In this document: one piece after another, positions 17,975-26,533 of the stretch
How the letters are laid out: each line of letters opens with the position of its first letter
Position numbering within the stretch: the first letter of the stretch is position 1
Assembly (NCBI RefSeq): GCF_026339935.1
Contig: NZ_JAPEPX010000001.1
Location: 5,421,501-5,485,500, forward strand
From: Streptomyces sp. NBC_01551
GTDB lineage: Bacteria; Actinomycetota; Actinomycetes; Streptomycetales; Streptomycetaceae
DNA: 64,000 bases
Direction of reading: 5' to 3'
The notes under the pieces: model-generated
The model's input: the letters and a program-made list of their open reading frames with translations, nothing else
Database searches by the model: none
What the model was told of the DNA's origin: nothing
Made by a program: the position numbers and the translations under genes

Positions 17975-18865
17975 TCAGATCTGGGCGCCGGAGAGGCGCT
18001 CGACCGCACGCAGCAGAGCCGAGTGGTCCAGGCCGCCGTCACCCTGGGCGCGCAGCGAGGCGACGAGCTGGGCGACGACCGCGCCGACCGGGAGGGCCGC
18101 ACCGACGTTGCGGGCGGCGTCGGTGACGATGCCCATGTCCTTGTGGTGCAGGTCGATCCGGAAGCCGGGCTTGAAGTCGCGGTTCAGGAAGTTGTCCTTC
18201 TTGCGGGTCAGGACCGTGGAGCCGGCCAGACCGCCGTTGAGGACGTCCAGGGCGGCGTTCAGGTCCACGCCGGACTTCTCCAGGAAGACCACGGCCTCGG
18301 CGCACGCCTGGATGTTGACCGCGACGATGAGCTGGTTGGCGGCCTTCACGGTCTGGCCGGAGCCGTGCGGGCCGCACAGGACGATGGTCTTGCCGAGGGC
18401 CTCGAGGACCGGCAGGGCCTCGTCGAAGTCGGCCTGCTCGCCACCCACCATGATCGACAGGACGGCCTCGATGGCGCCGGCCTCGCCGCCGGACACCGGG
18501 GCGTCGATGACGCGGATGCCCTTCTCGGCGGCGTTCTTCGCCAGGTCGACGGAGGTCTGCGGGGTGATCGACGACATGTCGATGATCAGCGCGCCGGACT
18601 TGGCGTTCTCCAGGATGCCGTTCTCACCGTAGGAGATGGCCTCGACCTGCGGGGAGGCGGGCACCATCGTGATGATGACGTCAGCGTCCTTGACGGCCTC
18701 GGCGATCGAGCCGGCCGCGGTGCCGCCGGCGGCCGCCAGGCGGTCCAGCTTGTCCTGCTCCAGCGTGAAGCCGGTGACCGGGTAGCCGGCCTTCAGGAGG
18801 TTCTCGGCCATGGGGGAGCCCATGATGCCGAGGCCGATCCAGGCGATGTTGGGGAGGGTGCTCAT
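17975..18865 (-). CDS. glxR: 2-hydroxy-3-oxopropionate (tartronate semialdehyde) reductase
   Basis: 296 aa beta-hydroxyacid dehydrogenase. It has the N-terminal Rossmann loop IGLGIMGSPMAENL, the substrate motif DAPVSGG (residues 121-127), and catalytic K174 in GQTVKAANQ. It reduces tartronate semialdehyde, the Gcl product, to glycerate. It lies 75 bases downstream of hyi on the same strand and is almost certainly cotranscribed. GAAGG lies about 9 bases before the ATG. 3-hydroxyisobutyrate dehydrogenase is the main alternative in this family, but the setting with gcl and hyi decides it. Confidence 0.93.
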   Translation of the reverse strand: MSTLPNIAWIGLGIMGSPMAENLLKAGYPVTGFTLEQDKLDRLAAAGGTAAGSIAEAVKDADVIITMVPASPQVEAISYGENGILENAKSGALIIDMSSITPQTSVDLAKNAAEKGIRVIDAPVSGGEAGAIEAVLSIMVGGEQADFDEALPVLEALGKTIVLCGPHGSGQTVKAANQLIVAVNIQACAEAVVFLEKSGVDLNAALDVLNGGLAGSTVLTRKKDNFLNRDFKPGFRIDLHHKDMGIVTDAARNVGAALPVGAVVAQLVASLRAQGDGGLDHSALLRAVERLSGAQI

Positions 18866-18940
18866 GATGAGGGTCCTTCTCTTAATGCTTCGTACGAAAA
18901 GTGCGAGGGGTGCCCGGCTGATCGCCCGGACTTCGTCCGC

Positions 18941-19774
18941 CTACCGGGCGGCGCGGGCCTCGGCCGGGAGGAAGCCGAAGGACGCGGCGGCGTCGGCGGC
19001 CTTGTACTCCAGGCCTACGTAGCCCTCGTATCCGGCCTTCCTCAGCTGGTCGAGCAGCTCTTCGAGGGGCAGCTCGCCGGTGCCGGGGGCACCGCGTCCC
19101 GGCTTGTCCGCGATCTGGACGTGACCGGTCTTGGCGGCGTACTTTTCGATGACCTCGGAGAGGTCCTCATCGTTCATCGCCAGGTGGTACAGGTCGAGCA
19201 GGAACTTGGCGTTCCCGAGGCCGGAGGCCTCGTTCACCTTGTCCACTACCTCGATGCCGGCCGGGGCGCTCACCAGCGGGTAGAGCGGCGACTCGGGCTT
19301 GTTGAGGGTCTCGATCAGGAGGATCGCGCCGACGCGGTCCGCGGCCCGGGCCGCCACGACCAGGTTCTTCAGGGCGAGCTCGTCCTGAACGGCCGGGTCC
19401 ACCCCCTCGACGCGGTTGCCGTAGAGGGCGTTCAGCGCCTTGCAGCCGACCGAGGCTGCGAAGTCCGCGGCCACGTTGATGTTGGCGTTGAAGCGCTCCG
19501 ACTCCTCACCGGGTACCGATACCGCGCCGCGGTCCGGGCCCGGCAACTGGCCGGCGTAGAAGTTCAGGCCCACCAGCTGGGTGCCGGCGTCCTCAAGAGC
19601 CTTCTTGAGGGCGTCCAGCTCTTCCTGGGCGGGGGTGGGGGTCTCGATCCAGGGCCACCACAGCTCGACCGCCGTGAAGCCGGCCGCGGCGGCAGCCGCG
19701 GGACGCTCCAGGAGCGGGAGTTCCGTGAAGAGGATCGAAAGGTTCACATCGAAGCGCTGGTCCGTGTATCCCAT
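18941..19774 (-). CDS. hyi: Hydroxypyruvate isomerase
   Basis: 277 aa TIM-barrel protein (AP-endonuclease-2-like fold) starting MGYTDQRFDVNLSILFTELP, typical of Hyi. Metal/substrate segments include LIETLNKPESP and LLDLYHLAMNDED. It interconverts hydroxypyruvate and tartronate semialdehyde in the glycerate branch of glyoxylate use. The ATG at 19774 is chosen by family start. The GGAAGGAG upstream is about 12 bases away, rather far, and is part of the operator itself. First gene of hyi-glxR. Confidence 0.92.
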   Translation of the reverse strand: MGYTDQRFDVNLSILFTELPLLERPAAAAAAGFTAVELWWPWIETPTPAQEELDALKKALEDAGTQLVGLNFYAGQLPGPDRGAVSVPGEESERFNANINVAADFAASVGCKALNALYGNRVEGVDPAVQDELALKNLVVAARAADRVGAILLIETLNKPESPLYPLVSAPAGIEVVDKVNEASGLGNAKFLLDLYHLAMNDEDLSEVIEKYAAKTGHVQIADKPGRGAPGTGELPLEELLDQLRKAGYEGYVGLEYKAADAAASFGFLPAEARAAR

Positions 19775-19790
19775 GAGGGGTATGCGCTCC

Positions 19791-19826
19791 TTCCGTATTG
19801 CGGAAGTTAGTTTCTGCTTGATGGAA
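19791..19826 (-). promoter_or_regulatory. Paired 15-bp operator, candidate AllR site, at hyi
   Basis: TTCCGTATTGCGGAA (19791-19805, perfect 5-5-5 palindrome) and TTCTGCTTGATGGAA (19812-19826) are separated by 6 bases, 21 bp centre to centre, as at gcl. Read on the minus strand the pair closely matches the gcl pair, including a shared CAGAA before the 6-base spacer. One copy overlaps the Shine-Dalgarno stretch. Confidence 0.7.
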
Positions 19827-19855
19827 GACTGCATCGGGCTCGTCGCAGATGTCAA
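19826..19855 (-). promoter_or_regulatory. hyi-glxR promoter
   Basis: On the minus strand, -35 TTGACA (19855-19850), 18 bases, and a weak -10 CAGTCT (19831-19826) immediately upstream of the paired operator. Confidence 0.5.
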
Positions 19856-19900
19856 GTGCGAACTGCCGGAAAATCGAGACGGCGGGGTAGCTTGACCTGC

Positions 19901-20152
19901 GTGCGATTGAGAGTGGAGTTCACGACCGAGCCCTTCGATCTCGAAGAGGCCCCTGCCCATGCCGTGGCCGCTCGCGAGGTCATCCAGAAGGCCCAGCTGG
20001 ACGCGGTGGACGTCGGCCCGTTCGGCAATACCGCCGAGGGCGAGGCCGACCGGGTGCTGACCGCGGTGGCCGCGCTGCTGCGCGACTCGCTGGAGTCCGG
20101 AGCCACGCGCGTGTCGCTCCAGGTGAACGTGATTGCGGAGGACACCCCGTGA
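19901..20152 (+). CDS. Small MTH1187/YkoF-like (thiamine-binding fold) protein
   Basis: 83 aa. The GTG at 19901 follows a TAGCTT box (19888-19893) by 7 bases, so a leaderless start is likely; the ORF can be extended upstream but without sense. The second half (GPFGNTAEGEADRVLTAV through RVSLQVNVI) aligns well by eye with the MTH1187/YkoF thiamine-binding family: a short ferredoxin-like fold with an Asp/Glu-rich helix and a final strand. The family binds thiamine-like ligands or is of unknown role. It overlaps the following HTH gene by 4 bases (GTGA), forming a two-gene unit in the middle of the purine catabolic cluster. Confidence 0.6.
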   Translation: MRLRVEFTTEPFDLEEAPAHAVAAREVIQKAQLDAVDVGPFGNTAEGEADRVLTAVAALLRDSLESGATRVSLQVNVIAEDTP

Positions 20153-20532
20153 CCGAGCCCCGCGACCACCCGTTCGTCGCCGCGGTCAAGCCGCTGGTCG
20201 ACGCCATGGGCGGCGAGCTGATGGATCCGGCCCAGGCGCTGCCCGACGACGTGGTCCTGTCGTGGGAGGGTCGGGAGCTGCTGGCCGTACGCCTGCCCCA
20301 GCTGTCCGACTCGCTGGACCACATCCTGGCGGCGCTGGAGCGCCGGCACGGCGTACCGTTGTCCCAGCTCGACCGGAAGACCAAGCAGGACGTCGTCCGG
20401 ATACTGGAGGCGCGGGGCGCCTTCTCGGTCCGGCACGGCGTGGAGACGGTCGCGGGCGCCCTGGGCGTAAGCCGCTTCACGGTCTACAACTATCTGAACA
20501 GGGAAAACCCCAACAAAAACAGCAAAGCGTGA
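20149..20532 (+). CDS. Helix-turn-helix protein, candidate regulator of the urate operon
   Basis: 127 aa with a C-terminal helix-turn-helix at about residues 83-118 (KQDVVRILEARGAFSVRHGVETVAGALGVSRFTVYNYLN), like the Fis-type/PucR HTH that ends in 'SRxTVYxYL'. The N-terminal ~75 residues have no recognised domain. It is coupled to the thiamine-binding-like gene and lies directly upstream of uraD-uraH-uox. That position, and the palindrome at the uraD and katA promoters with no other obvious binder, make it a candidate regulator of those genes (inference). It ends in a basic NKNSKA tail. Confidence 0.75.
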   Translation: MTEPRDHPFVAAVKPLVDAMGGELMDPAQALPDDVVLSWEGRELLAVRLPQLSDSLDHILAALERRHGVPLSQLDRKTKQDVVRILEARGAFSVRHGVETVAGALGVSRFTVYNYLNRENPNKNSKA

Positions 20533-20555
20533 ACCCTGCTTGACCCACTGTGACG

Positions 20556-20590
20556 AGCCGCCGCCCAATTCATCCGGGCGGCGGCTTTTG
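20556..20590 (+). terminator. Terminator after the HTH gene
   Basis: An 11-bp perfect stem (20556-20566 with 20576-20586), 9-base loop and TTTT, a classical intrinsic terminator. It separates this unit from the uraD operon. Confidence 0.85.
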
Positions 20591-20603
20591 TGTACGGGAA
20601 GTT

Positions 20604-20644
20604 TCAACAAAGTGTTGACGCCGTGTTGTCGAGGGCGTTAGCTA
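20604..20644 (+). promoter_or_regulatory. uraD-uraH-uox promoter with TCAACA-N3-TGTTGA palindrome
   Basis: A perfect 6-3-6 palindrome (20604-20618) overlaps -35 TTGACG (20615-20620). An 18-base spacer leads to -10 TAGCTA (20639-20644). It matches the katA promoter in palindrome, -35 sequence and spacer length. Confidence 0.7.
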
Positions 20645-20686
20645 TGCCCAGCCCGTCAAAGCAACAACAGGCCACGGAGGCCTACC

Positions 20687-21202
20687 GTGACTTCGAGTCC
20701 GACCCCGGGTCTCACCCGGTTCAACGCCTTGGACGACAGCGAGGCCACGGCCGAGCTGCACGAGGTGTGTGCCAGTTCGGCATGGGGGAGCAAACTGCTC
20801 GCCCAGCGCCCCTTCGCCGGCGCCGACTCCCTGTTCTCCGCGAACGAGGCCGCCATGGCCGAGCTCACCGCCGAGGACCTGGCCGAAGCGATGGCAGGCC
20901 ACGCGCCGATCGGCCGGCCGAAGCCCGGAGACCCGACCTCCGCCCGCGAGCAGCGCGGCATGGCCGGTGCCTCGGAGGAGCTCAAGAGCGAACTCCTCGA
21001 ACTGAACCTGGCGTACCAGGAGAAGTTCGGCCACGTCTTCCTCATCTGCGCCACCGGTGCGACCGGTGAGTTCATGCGGGACGCGGTCAAGGTGCGGATC
21101 GACAACTCGCCGGAGCAGGAGCGGGAGATCGCCCGCGGCGAGCTCGTCAAGATCAACCGTATCCGGCTGACCCGACTCATCGAGGAAGAGAGCGCGGCAT
21201 GA
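20687..21202 (+). CDS. uraD: OHCU decarboxylase
   Basis: 171 aa. It decarboxylates 2-oxo-4-hydroxy-4-carboxy-5-ureidoimidazoline to S-allantoin, the last step of urate oxidation. The family's catalytic histidine lies in GHAPIGRP (H72). The SAREQRGMAGAS and FGHVFLICATGATGEFM segments are also characteristic, as is the closing helix with 'EREIARGELVKINRIRL'. GTG start with GGAGG 6 bases upstream. Its ATGA overlap with uraH shows a tight operon. Confidence 0.95.
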   Translation: MTSSPTPGLTRFNALDDSEATAELHEVCASSAWGSKLLAQRPFAGADSLFSANEAAMAELTAEDLAEAMAGHAPIGRPKPGDPTSAREQRGMAGASEELKSELLELNLAYQEKFGHVFLICATGATGEFMRDAVKVRIDNSPEQEREIARGELVKINRIRLTRLIEEESAA

Positions 21203-21603
21203 GCACAGACACCACCGCGTCCGTGTCCACTCACATCCTGGACACCAGCATCGGCAAGCCCGCCGAGGGCGTCGCCATCTCCCTGTCGGCCCGCGCGGGC
21301 CAGGGCGGCGAGTGGGCGGCCCTGGGCGGCTCCGCCACCGATGCGGACGGTCGCTGCAAAGACCTGCCGGCCCTGCCGGAGGGAACCACCCACGTACGTC
21401 TCGACTTCGAGACCGAGACGTACTTCTCGAAGAAGAACAGTTCCAACAAGCAAGCCGAGGCGCAGCAGGACGCCCCCCGCGTAAGGGACAGCGGTGCGTT
21501 CTTCCCCGAGGTCACCATCACCTTCGCGGTGAACCCGGGCGAGCACTATCACGTACCGCTGCTGCTCAACCCGTTCGGCTACTCCGTTTACCGAGGGAGC
21601 TAG
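21199..21603 (+). CDS. uraH: 5-hydroxyisourate hydrolase (transthyretin-like)
   Basis: 134 aa. It has the family signatures THILDTSIGKPA near the N-terminus (H12 in the active site), an internal HVRLDFETE, and the C-terminal YRGS tetrapeptide. It hydrolyses 5-hydroxyisourate, the Uox product, to OHCU. Compared with typical ~115-aa homologues it has a Lys/Ser/Gln-rich insert around residues 75-95. Start overlaps the uraD stop (ATGA). Confidence 0.95.
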   Translation: MSTDTTASVSTHILDTSIGKPAEGVAISLSARAGQGGEWAALGGSATDADGRCKDLPALPEGTTHVRLDFETETYFSKKNSSNKQAEAQQDAPRVRDSGAFFPEVTITFAVNPGEHYHVPLLLNPFGYSVYRGS

Positions 21604-21604
21604 C

Positions 21605-22528
21605 ATGGCCACGATTCTGGGCCAGAACCAGTACGGCAAGGCAGAGAACCGCGTCGTCAAGATCACGCGGGACGGCGACACCCACCACATCAAGGACCTG
21701 AACGTCTCGGTCGCCCTCTCCGGCGACATGGACGACGTCCACTACTCCGGCTCGAACGCCAACGTCCTGCCGACGGACACCACCAAGAACACGGTGTACG
21801 CGTTCGCCAAGGAGTACGGCATCGAGTCCGCCGAGCAGTTCGGCATCCACCTGGCGCGCTGGTTCGTCAACAGCCAGGAGCCGATCCAGAAGGCGCGCAT
21901 CCGGATCGAGGAGTACTCCTGGTCCCGGATCGCCACCTCGGACGCCAACTCCAAGTTCATCGGCTCCGACGAGGTGAACCACTCCTTCGTCCGCGAGGGC
22001 CAGGAGACCCGCGTCACCCAGATCACGTACGACGGCACGAACTGGGAGGTCATCTCCGGCCTCAAGGACCTCGTCGTCATGAATTCCACGAACTCCGAGT
22101 TCTGGGGTTACGTGAAGGACAAGTACACGACGCTGAAGGAGGCCTACGACCGGATCCTGGCCACCCAGGTGTCGGCTCGCTGGCGCTTCAACTGGTCGGA
22201 CGACGAGCAGCGGATGCCCAACTGGGAGAAGTCCTACGCCGAGACCAGGAAGCACATGCTCCAGGCCTTCGCGGAGACCTACTCCCTCTCGCTGCAGCAG
22301 ACCCTCTACCAGATGGGTTCGCGCATCATCAACCACCGTTCGGAGATCGACGAGGTCCGCTTCTCGCTCCCGAACAAGCACCACTTCCTCGTCGACCTGG
22401 AGCCCTTCGGCCTCAAGAACGACAACGAGGTCTACTTCGCGGCGGACCGTCCGTACGGTCTGATCGAGGCGACGGTCCTTCGTGACGGCGTTGACGCCCG
22501 TATCCCCGTGGACATGACCAACCTCTGA
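21605..22528 (+). CDS. uox: Urate oxidase (uricase)
   Basis: 307 aa cofactor-free uricase of the tandem T-fold type; oxidises urate to 5-hydroxyisourate with release of H2O2. It shows the expected YGKAENRVVK start (catalytic Lys), VLPTDTTKNTVYAFAKEY with the Thr partner, FVREGQETRVTQ and KHHFLVDLEPFGLKNDNEV (His/substrate loop). GAGGGAG precedes the ATG; one base separates it from the uraH stop. The peroxide made here explains the linked catalase. Confidence 0.97.
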   Translation: MATILGQNQYGKAENRVVKITRDGDTHHIKDLNVSVALSGDMDDVHYSGSNANVLPTDTTKNTVYAFAKEYGIESAEQFGIHLARWFVNSQEPIQKARIRIEEYSWSRIATSDANSKFIGSDEVNHSFVREGQETRVTQITYDGTNWEVISGLKDLVVMNSTNSEFWGYVKDKYTTLKEAYDRILATQVSARWRFNWSDDEQRMPNWEKSYAETRKHMLQAFAETYSLSLQQTLYQMGSRIINHRSEIDEVRFSLPNKHHFLVDLEPFGLKNDNEVYFAADRPYGLIEATVLRDGVDARIPVDMTNL

Positions 22529-22545
22529 CGTTTCGCCGAAGGCAC

Positions 22546-22574
22546 GTCCCGGGGCTCCGCAGTGGCCCCGGGAC
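22546..22574 (+). terminator. Terminator of the uraD-uraH-uox operon
   Basis: A 10-bp perfect stem (22546-22555 with 22565-22574) and 9-base loop follow the uox stop by 17 bases. Confidence 0.75.
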
Positions 22575-22746
22575 CGCGCGGCAGGCTTCGACTCCCCACC
22601 GCGACACGCTTCAACTTCCTGAATCGGCACCCGGACGCACCACACGGGACGGCAGTACTGTCAGCTGTCAAGGTCCCCGGCTCCGGCACTCAAATCCCCT
22701 GGGTTTTGCCGTGCCCGCACCGCCACTGAAAGCACGAGGAAGTCCC

Positions 22747-24150
22747 ATGGCAGCATCGGCAGCCCATGACAGCGCCGTCGAGCGCATCGTCATCGAAAAC
22801 TGTGCGATTGCAACCGTAGACGCGAACGACACCGAGTACGCCTCGGGCTACGTCGTCGTCGCCGGCAACAAGATCGAGTCGATCGGTGCGGGCAAAGCCC
22901 CCGAGAACCTCGGCAATGTGGTCCGCCGCATCGACGGAACGGGTCACCTCGTCACCCCGGGTCTGGTCAACACCCACCACCACTTCTACCAGTGGATCAC
23001 CCGCGGTCTGGCCACCGACCACAACCTCTTCAACTGGCTCGTCGCGCTGTACCCGACCTGGGCGCGCATCGACGAGCAGATGGCGTACACGGCGGCCCAG
23101 GGCTCCCTGGCGATGATGGCCCGCGGTGGTGTCACCACCGCGATGGACCACCACTACGTCTACCCCAAGGGCTCCGGCGACCTCTCCGGCGCGATCATCC
23201 GCGCCGCGTCCGAGATGGGCGTCCGCTTCACCCTCGCCCGCGGCTCCATGGACCGCAGCGAGAAGGACGGCGGCCTGCCCCCGGACTTCGCGGTCGAGAC
23301 CACCGAGGGCGCGCTCATCGCGACCGAGGAGACCGTCAAGAAGCACCACGACTACTCCTTCGACGCGATGACCCAGGTCGCCGTCGCGCCGTGCTCCCCC
23401 TTCTCCATCTCCACCGAGCTGCTCAAGCAGGGCGCCGAGCTCGGCCGCCGCCTCGGCGTGCGCATGCACACGCACGGCTCGGAGACCGTCGAGGAGGAGC
23501 AGTTCTGCAAGGAACTGTTCGGCATGGGTCCGACCGACTACTTCGAGTCGACCGGCTTCCTCGGCGAGGACGTGTGGATGGCGCACAGCGTCCACATGAA
23601 CGACTCCGACATCGCTGCGTTCGCCCGCACCAAGACCGGTGTCGCGCACTGCCCGTCCTCCAACGCCCGTCTGGCCGCCGGCATCGCCCGCGTCCCGGAC
23701 ATGCTCGCCGCCGGTGTCCCGGTCGGCCTCGGCGTCGACGGCACCGCCTCCAACGAGTCCGGCGAGCTGCACACCGAGCTGCGCAACGCGCTGCTGATCA
23801 ACCGCCTGAACCCGGTGCACCGCGAGCGCGCGCTCAACGCCCGTCAGGCCCTGCGCCTCGGTACGTACGGTGGCGCCCAGGTACTCGGCCGCGCCGACAA
23901 CATCGGTTCGCTGGAGGTCGGCAAGTGCGCCGACCTGGTGATGTGGAACCTGAGCACGCTGGCCCACTCCTCCATCGCCGACCCGGTCACCGCGCTGGTC
24001 TTCGGCGCCGCCGCCCCGGTCACCCTCTCGCTGGTCAACGGCAAGCAGATCGTCGAGAACAACCGACTGCTCTTCGCCGACGAGGACGCGATCGCCGTGT
24101 CCACCCGGGAAGAGGCCCAGCGCCTCGCGCGGATCACCGCGCAGGCCTGA
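22747..24150 (+). CDS. 8-oxoguanine deaminase-like amidohydrolase
   Basis: 467 aa metal-dependent amidohydrolase of the guanine/8-oxoguanine deaminase-AtzB-TrzN group. It has the first metal motif TPGLVNTHHHFYQW, MHTHGSETVEEE, WMAHSVHMND and GVAHCPSSNARLAAG, then GLGVDGTASNESG with the catalytic Asp, and a C-terminal LEVGKCADLVMW. It probably deaminates an oxidised or normal purine (8-oxoguanine to urate fits the setting), feeding urate to Uox. Substrate is inference. ATG at 22747 with GAGGAAG upstream; an in-frame ATG/GTG further up lacks this. Confidence 0.85.
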   Translation: MAASAAHDSAVERIVIENCAIATVDANDTEYASGYVVVAGNKIESIGAGKAPENLGNVVRRIDGTGHLVTPGLVNTHHHFYQWITRGLATDHNLFNWLVALYPTWARIDEQMAYTAAQGSLAMMARGGVTTAMDHHYVYPKGSGDLSGAIIRAASEMGVRFTLARGSMDRSEKDGGLPPDFAVETTEGALIATEETVKKHHDYSFDAMTQVAVAPCSPFSISTELLKQGAELGRRLGVRMHTHGSETVEEEQFCKELFGMGPTDYFESTGFLGEDVWMAHSVHMNDSDIAAFARTKTGVAHCPSSNARLAAGIARVPDMLAAGVPVGLGVDGTASNESGELHTELRNALLINRLNPVHRERALNARQALRLGTYGGAQVLGRADNIGSLEVGKCADLVMWNLSTLAHSSIADPVTALVFGAAAPVTLSLVNGKQIVENNRLLFADEDAIAVSTREEAQRLARITAQA

Positions 24151-24161
24151 TCCCACGGAGT

Positions 24162-24215
24162 CCGGTCGAGGGGGACGGCCCTCGACCGGCGGTCGCGGAC
24201 CCGAGCGGGGTCCGC
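24162..24215 (+). terminator. Two consecutive hairpins after the amidohydrolase gene
   Basis: An 11-bp stem (24162-24172 with 24179-24189) is followed by an 8-bp stem (24195-24202 with 24208-24215). They probably end the upstream transcript. The rest of the spacer to 24423 holds an AAACGA-N10-TCGTTT inverted repeat (24305-24326) in the permease promoter area. Confidence 0.65.
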
Positions 24216-24423
24216 GGCAGCCGTTCCCGGGAAGCGCCCAAGGATTTCCGAAGGCGCCCCCGGGGGCGGTGACTCGTGCCACTCCTGTTTTTCGTCTTCC
24301 GCGCAAACGACTCGGGCGAATCGTTTCTGCACAACTGAATACAAGGCTCGACTCGCACCGCTTTCGCACCACCTCCATGACACCCACGTCCCTGCCGACG
24401 TGTCTAACCGACCGGAGGAAGCC

Positions 24424-25812
24424 GTGGCAGAAACGCCCAGGTTTCGCAAAGACGCAGTCGTAGTACCGCAGGAGAAGCACCCGGTCGACGAGACCCTTCC
24501 TCCGCTGAAGATGTTCACGAGCGGTCTCCAGCACGTGGCCGCCATGTACGCGGGTGTGGTCGCACCACCCATGATCGTCGGGCCTGCCGTCGGTCTCTCC
24601 GCGACCGAGACCGCCTTCCTGATGGGTGCCTCGCTCTTCACCGCAGGCCTCGCCACCCTGCTCCAGACCCTCGGGTTCTGGCGGATCGGCGCCAAACTCC
24701 CCTTCGTCAACGGCGTCTCGTTCGCCGGCGTGACCCCGATGATCGCCATCGGCAAGGGGGAGGGGGCCGATGCCATCCCCGTCATATTCGGCGCGATCAT
24801 CGTCGCCGGCCTGCTCGGCTTCCTCGCCGCCCCCTACTTCGGCAAGCTCGTCCGCTTCTTCCCGCCCGTGGTCACCGGCACGGTCATCACCCTCATCGGG
24901 GTGTCGCTGCTCCCCGTCGCCTTCAACTGGTCGCAGGGCGGCAACCGCACCGCCGCCGACTACGGCTCGATGAAGAACATCGGCATGGCCGCCCTCACCC
25001 TGGCGATCGTGCTGGTCATGCGCAAGTTCCTGCGCGGCTTCCTCCAGCAGATCGCCATCCTGCTCGGCCTCGTCGCGGGCACGCTCATCGCCATCCCGCT
25101 CCACATGACCAACTTCGACGCCGTCCGGAACGCGGACCTGGTGGGCTTCCCCACCCCGTTCCACTTCGGTGCCCCGCAGTTCCAGGTCGCCGCGATCGTC
25201 TCGATGTGCATCGTCATGCTGGTCTGCATGACCGAGTCCACCGCCGACATCCTGGCCCTCGGCAAGATCGTCGGCCGCCCGGCGGACGAGAAGACCATCG
25301 AGGGCGGGCTGCGCGCCGACACCCTCGGCAGCGCGCTCAGCCCCCTGTTCAACGGGTTCATGTGCAGCGCCTTCGCCCAGAACATCGGGCTCGTGGCGAT
25401 GACCAAGGTGCGCAGCCGGTTCGTCGTCGCGGCCGGCGGCGGCATCCTGATCCTGCTGGGCCTGTGCCCGGTGGCGGCCTCCGTGATCGGCGTGGTCCCG
25501 CTGCCGGTCCTCGGCGGCGCCGGCATCGTGCTCTTCGGCTCGGTCGCGGCCAGCGGCATCCAGACCCTGGCGGGCGCGGCCATGGAGAAGGGCGAGAACG
25601 CCCTGATCGTCGCCGCCTCGGTCGGCATCGGCCTGATCCCGATCGCGGCGCCCGAGTTCTACCACGCCTTCCCGAAGGACCTGCTGGTCGTCCTCGACTC
25701 CGGCATCAGCACGGGCTGTGTCGTGGCGATCGGGCTGAACCTGGCCTTCAACCACCTCGGCGCCAGGACGGGCGCGGCCCCGGCCGCCGCCGACCCGGTG
25801 CCGGTGCACTAG
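24424..25812 (+). CDS. NCS2 family purine (xanthine/urate) permease
   Basis: 462 aa from the GTG at 24424 (GGAGG 5 bases upstream, better placed than the GTG at 24400). It is a 12-14 helix nucleobase-ascorbate transporter. The signature motifs are present: GLQHVAAMYAG in helix 1, MTESTADILALGKIVGRP and AQNIGLVAMTKVRSR (NAT signature). It imports xanthine, urate or related purines with protons. Its place after the amidohydrolase and the urate operon argues for urate/xanthine rather than uracil. Bidirectional hairpin follows. Confidence 0.9.
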   Translation: MAETPRFRKDAVVVPQEKHPVDETLPPLKMFTSGLQHVAAMYAGVVAPPMIVGPAVGLSATETAFLMGASLFTAGLATLLQTLGFWRIGAKLPFVNGVSFAGVTPMIAIGKGEGADAIPVIFGAIIVAGLLGFLAAPYFGKLVRFFPPVVTGTVITLIGVSLLPVAFNWSQGGNRTAADYGSMKNIGMAALTLAIVLVMRKFLRGFLQQIAILLGLVAGTLIAIPLHMTNFDAVRNADLVGFPTPFHFGAPQFQVAAIVSMCIVMLVCMTESTADILALGKIVGRPADEKTIEGGLRADTLGSALSPLFNGFMCSAFAQNIGLVAMTKVRSRFVVAAGGGILILLGLCPVAASVIGVVPLPVLGGAGIVLFGSVAASGIQTLAGAAMEKGENALIVAASVGIGLIPIAAPEFYHAFPKDLLVVLDSGISTGCVVAIGLNLAFNHLGARTGAAPAAADPVPVH

Positions 25813-25860
25813 CTCCGCTCCTCTTGGGGAGGGGTGCGCCGCCGGTGCGCCGACCAGCGT

Positions 25861-25909
25861 GCGGCGGTGCGTACGTCACCCACTGCGGGTGTGGCGTACG
25901 CACCGCCGC
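25861..25909. terminator. Bidirectional terminator hairpin
   Basis: A 15-bp perfect outer stem (25861-25875 with 25895-25909) with an inner CACCC/GGGTG pairing, between the convergent permease and exonuclease genes. Confidence 0.8.
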
Positions 25910-25927
25910 CGGTCGCGTTCCGGGTCC

Positions 25928-26533
25928 CTACTCGGGGACCGGCCCGGCCGGCTCCCAGAGCATCAGGTTGTTCATCAAGTCGGCCTGCTCGATGGCGTCG
26001 TCGAGTGCGTGGTGCGTGTGCGGCCGGCGCGAGAGCAGTTCGCGCGGCATCCGGCCCTTGACGGCGGCGCGCAGCGGGACCCGCGCCTTGGTGGCGTACA
26101 GGGTCTTCATGTCCAGGCAGCCGGAGTGGCCGAAGGGGCTGTCGTCGCCGAACTCGATCAAGTACCAGTACAGGAACGTCCAGTCGAAGGACGCCGGGTA
26201 GCCGCAGATCACCGGCTGCGCCCCGGCGGAGACCTCGCGGACCCAGGCGCGGAACTCGGCCATCGCCACGGCGGGGTCGGCGCCCTCGCGCAGCAGCCGG
26301 TCGCGGTCCAGCCCGCTCACGGCGAGCGCGGCCTCCACGTACCGCTCGCTGATCGGGCGCAACTCCCGGTAGAAGGTGTCCCGTTCGGGATCAGCGGCCG
26401 TGTACACGGGGCCGTCCTGGCGCCCGGCGACCGAGGCCCCGAAGCTGATCATCGAATACGAACCGGGGATCGGGCCGTCGGCCTCGACGTCGACGGAGAT
26501 GTAGAGACTGGGACGTGCGGTGCGGGCTGTCAT
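25928..26533 (-). CDS. DEDDh-type 3'-5' exonuclease
   Basis: 201 aa. Three exonuclease motifs are visible: ISVDVEADG near residue 13 (Exo I, Asp-x-Glu), YPASFDWTFLY (Exo II), and HTHHALDDAIEQADL (Exo III with the DEDDh His). It resembles the RNase T/DnaQ group; the substrate (DNA or RNA) cannot be told. The ATG at 26533 lies inside the arm of a 21-bp perfect inverted repeat and has only a weak ribosome-binding site, so its translation may be controlled by this structure. Confidence 0.8.
   Translation of the reverse strand: MTARTARPSLYISVDVEADGPIPGSYSMISFGASVAGRQDGPVYTAADPERDTFYRELRPISERYVEAALAVSGLDRDRLLREGADPAVAMAEFRAWVREVSAGAQPVICGYPASFDWTFLYWYLIEFGDDSPFGHSGCLDMKTLYATKARVPLRAAVKGRMPRELLSRRPHTHHALDDAIEQADLMNNLMLWEPAGPVPE

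Noticed and set aside
22690..25809. 1039-aa open frame on the minus strand
   Set aside because: Antisense shadow of the amidohydrolase and permease genes, which both have full family motifs on the plus strand.
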